From an uncultured bacterium (GTDB taxonomy: Bacteria > CSSED10-310 > CALFER01), in assembly GCA_937951895.1 (NCBI GenBank), contig CALFER010000087.1, positions 14,829-78,828 of the forward strand: 64,000 nucleotides of DNA, given 5' to 3'. The position numbers were made by a program, and so were the translations under genes. The notes beneath the pieces were generated by a model. It saw only the letters and a program-made list of their open reading frames with translations, searched no databases and had not been told where the DNA came from. This document shows, piece by piece, positions 59,193 through 64,000 of the stretch. Position 1 is the first letter of the stretch, and each line of letters starts with the position of its first letter.

Positions 59193-60317
59193 TTATGAAG
59201 GTCGGATCACAAGCTTCGACTGCCCGATCATTACTTCGTCATTCGGTCGCAGATAGGATCGGGTGATCCGGATGCCGTTGACCGAGGTTCCATTGGAACT
59301 TTCAAGATCGACAACAACATACCGGTCATTCTCATTCGTGATCTGTGCGTGATGGCGCGAGACGCTGGTGTCAGTCGCGAGTTGGATATCATTGTTCGGA
59401 CCTCGTCCGATGGTGATCCGTTCCTTGTCCATCGGGTAGGATTCGCCGGCGAAATCACCTTCTATGACATCCAATACCGGTGTGGTAGTCCAGATATAAT
59501 CTTCTCCGGCAGCTTCAGCTTCCGTCGAAGCCAATTCCTTCACTGAATCCTGCGCAACTCCCAGAGTTTCATCCATCGGAGTATCTTCATACAGCTTTTG
59601 AGCTGAATCCGCTGTGTATTCATACTCCTCATTCATTTCATCGTATTCTTCCGGAGCCGGTTGAGCGACTTCAGTCATAATCGGATCTGCAGTGCCGAAG
59701 TCCGTATCAATAACCTCTTCGGTCTCGGCGGCTGTCGATTCAAACGCAGTCAGCGGGTCCTGCTGGTAGGAGTCGTCAATGACATCGGCGGCATATCCCT
59801 GCTGCTCCTGGGAAGATTCACCCATCTCCTCGATTGGCGGCTCTTCATCGACCGGTTCTTCGTCGACCGGTTCTCCTGCGATGATTCTGAGTTTTTTCTG
59901 ATAGGCTTCAATGGCGGCATTACGATCCGAGATTTGCGATTGTAACTCATCCATTTCGGTTTTGAATTCGCTCTGCTTGGGTTCGTATGCATCCGGATCG
60001 AATTCTCCGGCCAGGAATCGAAGTTCGAGTTCTTCGAGTTCCTCCTCGCGCGCCTCGAAACGCTCAGTCAGTTCCGCGATGGCAACAGTCAGCTTTTCAA
60101 TTTCAGAATCGATCTTTTCCTTGAAAGGACTCAATTGTTCAAAAAGCACACTCAGGTTCTTTTCGTAATCCGAACGAACCTTCTCATAGATTTTGGGTCG
60201 AACTTTATCCTTGTTTTCATCCACCAGCGCAAGCCGATCCCTCAATGAAACAATCTCAGCATGCAGTTTATCCACATCCTGCATGAAATCCGCCAGGTTG
60301 CTGTGTATCTGATTCAT
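59193..60317 (-). CDS. Coiled-coil protein with C-terminal FHA domain
   Basis: A 374-residue protein: residues about 1-145 form a long coiled coil (DVDKLHAEIVSLRDRLALVD ... ELTERFEAREEELEELELRF), 150-280 are a very acidic disordered stretch with a short PVDEEPVDEEP repeat, and about 290-372 are an FHA domain. The FHA domain shows ERITIGRGPNNDIQLATDTS, then VSRHHAQI, VVVDLESSNGTSVNGIRIT and YLRPNDEVMIGQ, so phosphothreonine-binding residues (R, S, N) are present. It has its own promoter and terminator, so it is a single-gene unit. A scaffold role in signalling is likely; no Ser/Thr kinase is in the window. Confidence 0.85.
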   Translation of the reverse strand: MNQIHSNLADFMQDVDKLHAEIVSLRDRLALVDENKDKVRPKIYEKVRSDYEKNLSVLFEQLSPFKEKIDSEIEKLTVAIAELTERFEAREEELEELELRFLAGEFDPDAYEPKQSEFKTEMDELQSQISDRNAAIEAYQKKLRIIAGEPVDEEPVDEEPPIEEMGESSQEQQGYAADVIDDSYQQDPLTAFESTAAETEEVIDTDFGTADPIMTEVAQPAPEEYDEMNEEYEYTADSAQKLYEDTPMDETLGVAQDSVKELASTEAEAAGEDYIWTTTPVLDVIEGDFAGESYPMDKERITIGRGPNNDIQLATDTSVSRHHAQITNENDRYVVVDLESSNGTSVNGIRITRSYLRPNDEVMIGQSKLVIRPS

Positions 60318-60365
60318 GGTGATCTCCTTTTGGAAAAGTCCGCTGACCTATGAAAAACCACTATA

Positions 60366-60395
60366 TGTAAAGCATAAGTAAGGCATGCATGTCAA
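60366..60395 (-). promoter_or_regulatory. Candidate promoter for the coiled-coil/FHA gene
   Basis: On the - strand a perfect TTGACA (60390-60395), 18 bases, then TTTACA (60366-60371), about 48 bases before the ATG at 60317. The -10 match is modest. Confidence 0.45.
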
Positions 60396-60415
60396 GAGTT
60401 CACACGGTCAGACTT

Positions 60416-60772
60416 TCAATCTCGGGTCAGGCGTTGAATCGTACTGATCAAGGCCTGCGTGTCTCCGGATTTCAACAGATACTCATCCGCGGCCCAGGAT
60501 GAAAAATCATACTGGTAGATATCATACGCGGTGACGATCACAACCGGAGTCCGGATGCCCGCACCTCGTAATTCCATCAGGAACGTGATGCCATCCGTAC
60601 TATCATCCATGCGGATATCCAGGGTGATGATGTCCGGGGTTTCATGTTCGAGAAGTCGACGGGCTTCCGTTGGATTCGATGCCGTGATGACCCTGAAACC
60701 CGCAGCTTCAACTTCGGACTGATACAAAAGTCGAATGGCTGGTTCATCGTCGATTATCAAAACCGTTTTCAT
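60416..60772 (-). CDS. Single-domain response regulator
   Basis: A 118-residue CheY-like receiver domain with no output module. The acidic pair Asp8-Asp9 (IIDDEPA), phosphoacceptor Asp52 (TLDIRM), Thr in VVIVTAYD and Lys in EYLLKSGD are all present, so it should be phosphorylatable. It starts 3 bases after the histidine kinase stop, so the two are a pair. The lack of an output domain means it must act through protein contact or pass phosphate on. Confidence 0.92.
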   Translation of the reverse strand: MKTVLIIDDEPAIRLLYQSEVEAAGFRVITASNPTEARRLLEHETPDIITLDIRMDDSTDGITFLMELRGAGIRTPVVIVTAYDIYQYDFSSWAADEYLLKSGDTQALISTIQRLTRD

Positions 60773-60775
60773 GTC

Positions 60776-62608
60776 TCACCCCTCCCGATCATGACTGCCT
60801 GGAAACGTAATCACAAATCTCAACCCACCCGTGTCCGGAAGGAACGGCGTGATTTGAGCGTTGAAACTGTTGATGATTCGTTTGGTGAGGAACAATCCGA
60901 GTCCTGTGCCATCCGATTTGGTCGTGTAGAAGGGCTTGAAAATTTCCGTCAGCCTTGACGGATCGACACCGGGACCCGCATCGCTGATCGTCAGACAAAT
61001 CGTATCCGGTTGAATCTGAGTTCTGAATTCGATCCAACCTCCGTTTGGCTGGGCCTGGATCGAGTTCGAAACGATGTTATGAAGGGCTTGTCTTAAAAGC
61101 ACCGGATCAGCGACAATCGTCGCAGAGCGCTCTGAATACTGACAACGCACATCGATTCCTCGTTCCTCGGTACTGAAAGACAGTAATGCGATCACTTCGT
61201 TGACCAAAGTATGCAGATCGCATTGAGTCGGTTGTGAATGTGGCAGCTTGGTTGTTCTCAGGACATCCGATAAAATGCGCTCCATTCGAAGTGTTTCGGT
61301 GCGTATGATAGCGGCATATCCACGTTCAGGTGCTCCTTCCGGCAGAACGCCAAGCAGTCGTCCGGCAAATCCGCCAGCCGCGACCAGCGGGTTTCGGATC
61401 TCATGGGCGAGATACAAGGCGAGTTCACCGACGGCCGATGCTTTCTCTGCTTGGATCAACGCTTCTCGAGTGTTCATAAGTTCTTTATTGAGACGCACTA
61501 TCCGTTCATAGCTGTTTGAGCTGTCTATCGATGCGGAGGCGAGGTTGGAGATCATCCAGAGAAACTGCAGATCTTCCGGTGAAATGCGTTTTTGGTTGAA
61601 TCGGTTATCGACGGCGATGAGACCGATTGCGCGGTCCGTGAGGATGAGCGGAACAGTGGCGAAGCTGTCGGATTCGAGAATGAAGCGGTCACTGTCAGAA
61701 ACCGCGGATCCCGATTCGCGACTGTCGATCAGAAACGCTCTTTTTTCGACGACTGTCCGCATCAGAACCCCCGGGTCGTCCGAAGCGATACGGTGGATCT
61801 GTAACTGGCTGTTCAACGCCTCATCCGGCATCCGATGCGTCTTGACGATCTCTCGCAGGATCTCATACCCCGGCGTATGGGCGCGTTGCATCCGATCCCA
61901 CGTCGATCTCGCCTCGGATACATTCGAAGGTCCAACTCCCATCCGGCCTCTGAGCGCTCCATCCGCAGGATCCAGAAGATACAGGACGGCACGATTGAAA
62001 CCGAGTCCTTCTCCGAGGGTCGTTGCTGTCAGAATCACGTGAAGGCGCACATCGATATCCTGAGATCGTACCAGTGCATTCGATGCCTCATACAAAATAT
62101 ACAATCGACTCATCAGGTAATCCCGAGTCTGAACCTCATGTCTTAATCTGCTGATGCTCGATGCTGCATGAAAAATCCCGGTCCCGACCAGGCCGAGATG
62201 CTTCAGAATCTGGTGGGTTTCCGATGCGTATTCCTCATCCGGATCGGTTCGCCGGGCAAATGCAATTGCGCCTTCCAGATAATGACCCCTGAAAAAAGGT
62301 TCACAGATGAACCGGTACGATTGATGGCGGAACTCGAAAGGGTAGATGGCCGAAGATCGTATGTTCTGGACGATCTGCGGCTCGATATCAAGAATCTCCT
62401 CGCGGCTGAACCCGGAATATGCAACCAGTCGTGGGATCTGAGTCTCGTCACTGTGGGCGAGCAAGACGACGCCATCATTCGGGATCAGATCCGAAACGAC
62501 GTTCAGAAAACGAGCCGGTAGATCCGGTGATTCCCAGGACATATAATCCTGGCCGATCACGAGCAGGTCGAGGATCTTGTGAAGGAGAATCTCGCCAGCA
62601 TCACTCAT
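60776..62608 (-). CDS. Soluble GAF-domain sensor histidine kinase
   Basis: A cytosolic hybrid-free histidine kinase of 610 residues. An N-terminal sensor-like region (about 30-150) is followed by a GAF domain (about 190-385; EALNRAVLYLLDP-type LGFNRAVLYLLDPADG and ATVPLILTDRAIGLIAVDNR). HisKA follows with the phosphoacceptor His in LALYLAHEIRNPLVAAGGF, and HATPase_c with HNIVSNSIQAQPNGG, ISDAGPGVDPS and GTGLGLFLTKRI. No membrane segment is visible. I set the start at ATG 62608, which overlaps the galT stop (ATGA), instead of the farther frame start at 62686. It pairs with the receiver protein 3 bases downstream. The ligand of the GAF domain is unknown. Confidence 0.9.
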   Translation of the reverse strand: MSDAGEILLHKILDLLVIGQDYMSWESPDLPARFLNVVSDLIPNDGVVLLAHSDETQIPRLVAYSGFSREEILDIEPQIVQNIRSSAIYPFEFRHQSYRFICEPFFRGHYLEGAIAFARRTDPDEEYASETHQILKHLGLVGTGIFHAASSISRLRHEVQTRDYLMSRLYILYEASNALVRSQDIDVRLHVILTATTLGEGLGFNRAVLYLLDPADGALRGRMGVGPSNVSEARSTWDRMQRAHTPGYEILREIVKTHRMPDEALNSQLQIHRIASDDPGVLMRTVVEKRAFLIDSRESGSAVSDSDRFILESDSFATVPLILTDRAIGLIAVDNRFNQKRISPEDLQFLWMISNLASASIDSSNSYERIVRLNKELMNTREALIQAEKASAVGELALYLAHEIRNPLVAAGGFAGRLLGVLPEGAPERGYAAIIRTETLRMERILSDVLRTTKLPHSQPTQCDLHTLVNEVIALLSFSTEERGIDVRCQYSERSATIVADPVLLRQALHNIVSNSIQAQPNGGWIEFRTQIQPDTICLTISDAGPGVDPSRLTEIFKPFYTTKSDGTGLGLFLTKRIINSFNAQITPFLPDTGGLRFVITFPGSHDREG

Positions 62609-63609
62609 GGGCGGAACCGAACCTCGCGAAGAAAACGCGCGGATTCTTCCGGAGGGGTCGGGTTGATGTAAAACCCCGTCCCCCACTCGAACCCGGCGAC
62701 ACGAGTCGATTTCGGCATAATTTCGATATGCCAGTGATACGAATCGCGATCCTTGAAATGGAATGGAGAGTTGTGGATCAGAAAATTATAGGGAGGATTC
62801 TCGAGGACGATGTTGAGGCGCTTCAAAGTGGAAGAGAGGATGGATGCGAGATCCTGGAACATCGGCTCGGAAGATTCCTCGAAACAACAGGAGTGCGTCA
62901 AAGGCAGAATCCAGGTTTCGAACGGGAAGCGCGGGGCATAGGGCGCAAGCGAGATAAAATGGTCTGATGCTTCGATGACTCGGAGCCTATCTTCCTGCTC
63001 TTGCTCAAGAATATCACAGAAAATACAGCGCTCTTTCAGACTATGATAGGTTCTGGCTCCCTCGATCTCTTCTGCGACTCTCTTCGGAACAATAGGCATG
63101 GCGATGAGTTGAGAATGTGTATGCGCAAGAGATGCGCCGGCAGCGCGGCCATGATTCTTGAAAACCATCACATATTTGAATCGGATATCGTTCTGCAGAT
63201 CCAGAATCCGGGCCTTGAATGCATGAAGAACATCGACCATGTGCGATTGCGACAGATCGGCCAGTATCGCGTTATGATCAGGTGATTCGATGATCACTTC
63301 ATGCGCTCCAATGCCATTCATCTTGTCATACAAACCATCCGCACGCCGATGTAAAGGTCCTTCGATCTGTAAGGCAGGAAACTTGTTAGGAACAACACGA
63401 ACGCTCCAATCGCTGGAATTCGAAGAGGATCCGGGAGGACGGATGGCGTAAATCTCATCGGGTGTCGTGGATTCGTTTCCGGCGCAAAAGGGGCAGAAAC
63501 GAGACACCGATTCAGGCTCCATCATCTCGAAATCAGTCGGACGCTTCCCTCGTTCCGTTGATATGATCACCCAACGGCCGATGATGGGATCTCGGCGAAG
63601 TTCAAGCAT
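62605..63609 (-). CDS. galT: Galactose-1-phosphate uridylyltransferase
   Basis: GalT exchanges galactose-1-phosphate with UDP-glucose in the Leloir pathway. The 334-residue protein has the typical N-terminus ELRRDPIIGRWVIISTERGKRP, the zinc-site cysteines FCPFCAGNE, the active-site HTHSQ in GASLAHTHSQLIAMP (nucleophilic His and the Gln), and the C-terminal HWHIEIMPKSTRVAGFEWGTG. Its end overlaps the histidine kinase start by 4 bases, a coupling unlike that of ordinary gal operons. An ADP-sugar or adenylyl-transfer variant of this family is the alternative. Confidence 0.92.
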   Translation of the reverse strand: MLELRRDPIIGRWVIISTERGKRPTDFEMMEPESVSRFCPFCAGNESTTPDEIYAIRPPGSSSNSSDWSVRVVPNKFPALQIEGPLHRRADGLYDKMNGIGAHEVIIESPDHNAILADLSQSHMVDVLHAFKARILDLQNDIRFKYVMVFKNHGRAAGASLAHTHSQLIAMPIVPKRVAEEIEGARTYHSLKERCIFCDILEQEQEDRLRVIEASDHFISLAPYAPRFPFETWILPLTHSCCFEESSEPMFQDLASILSSTLKRLNIVLENPPYNFLIHNSPFHFKDRDSYHWHIEIMPKSTRVAGFEWGTGFYINPTPPEESARFLREVRFRP

Positions 63610-63641
63610 ACCTGAGTCCTTGTCGGATTAGTGTTTCGCGG

Positions 63642-64000
63642 TCACTCCAGGGCAGCCGGATCATCCCTGGAATCAAGATCGGAATCGTCGCGGGATTTGC
63701 GGGATTCGTAATAATTGATCCGTCGATTCGCTCGGGGGGTCATTTCGGGTGTCGGCGTGGTCAACAGGGGATCCGCAGTCGGAATCGGTGTCGGCGGGAG
63801 AGCGTATCCTCTCGGCCCGGTATCCTCGCTACCCGCTCCGTCGTCTTTGCTGACGAAATGGAAAAGAACGGCGGCACATAATGCGAGACTCAGCAGGATC
63901 AACGGCATCGTAACCATGATAAACCGGCCGGTGATTTTGGATTTCCATGCCCGCTGAATGAACTCGATGTCCTGATCGGTGTAATACCGCTTGCCGTCTT
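63642..64000 (-). CDS. Membrane protein with Pro-Thr-rich tail (5' part beyond the window)
   Basis: The reading frame is open from the right edge to a stop at 63642 (about 119 codons seen), so the ATG at 63917 is probably internal. The visible part starts GKRYYTDQDIEFIQRAW, which faintly resembles the second half of a MerR-type winged helix (RYY.DDI..I), then a membrane helix (about MVTMPLILLSLALCAAVLF) and a Pro/Thr-rich, Arg/Asp-rich tail. I cannot assign a function. It lies upstream of galT, separated by 32 bases, and may head the galT-kinase-regulator operon. Confidence 0.6.
   Translation of the reverse strand, partial: DGKRYYTDQDIEFIQRAWKSKITGRFIMVTMPLILLSLALCAAVLFHFVSKDDGAGSEDTGPRGYALPPTPIPTADPLLTTPTPEMTPRANRRINYYESRKSRDDSDLDSRDDPAALE

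Overview
The window is a gene-dense bacterial chromosome segment with about 60 protein genes and no rRNA, tRNA, IS element or CRISPR array that I can see. It suggests a Gram-negative organism that makes lipopolysaccharide. The evidence is lpxC at the left edge, kdsA and kdsD for Kdo, an O-antigen ligase-type protein, a phosphoglycosyl transferase, a MurJ/Wzx-type flippase, a lipoprotein, and FlhB/FlhA-type secretion genes. Proline-threonine linkers before a shared C-terminal domain in two exported proteins, two FHA proteins, and otherwise unfamiliar small genes point to an uncultivated or candidate-phylum lineage (PVC/FCB-like). This placement is inference; no gene here fixes the phylum.

Layout. 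1-1.6 kb: lpxC (partial), a Ppx/GppA-like phosphatase and an FmdB zinc ribbon. 1.8-9.9 kb: a translation and RNA block on the + strand, rimP-nusA-infB-ylxP-rbfA-truB then rpsO-pnp, closed by a strong terminator. 10-17.9 kb: an M16 protease, a convergent DUF2723 membrane protein, an HD phosphohydrolase, an M23 protein, and two overlapping paralogous genes whose products look like proteasome/HslV-type Ntn-hydrolase subunits. 18-25 kb: two large secreted proteins on the - strand sharing a Pro-Thr linker and a C-terminal domain of about 115 residues. 25-28 kb: small unknown genes, an M23 protein and a NYN/cold-shock-like fusion. 28-38.9 kb: surface polysaccharide genes (ispD, phosphoglycosyl transferase, flippase, glycosyltransferase, kdsA, kdsD, epimerase, O-antigen ligase, TPR protein). 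39-43.9 kb: trxB, a transglutaminase/TPR lipoprotein, mgtE and a glycosyltransferase.

43.9-48.4 kb holds a compact type III export module: sctU/flhB, a Gly/Ser/Gln-rich candidate substrate, a TPR chaperone-like gene and sctV/flhA. It is followed on the opposite strand by a double-FHA tail-anchored protein and an operon with a small membrane protein, a GH84 O-GlcNAcase-like enzyme without signal peptide, nif3, panC, panB and folK. 54-59 kb: mtnP, then a - strand set with a DUF3467 protein, a B12-radical SAM protein, an asparagine synthetase lacking the glutaminase cysteine, and a membrane protein. 59-64 kb: a coiled-coil/FHA protein, then a coupled set (right-edge membrane protein, galT, a soluble GAF histidine kinase and a single-domain response regulator).

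The points most worth following up are the proteasome-like gene pair (15.8-17.9 kb), the minimal type III export module with its candidate substrate/chaperone pair (43.9-48.4 kb), and the shared C-terminal domain of the two large secreted proteins (18-25 kb).
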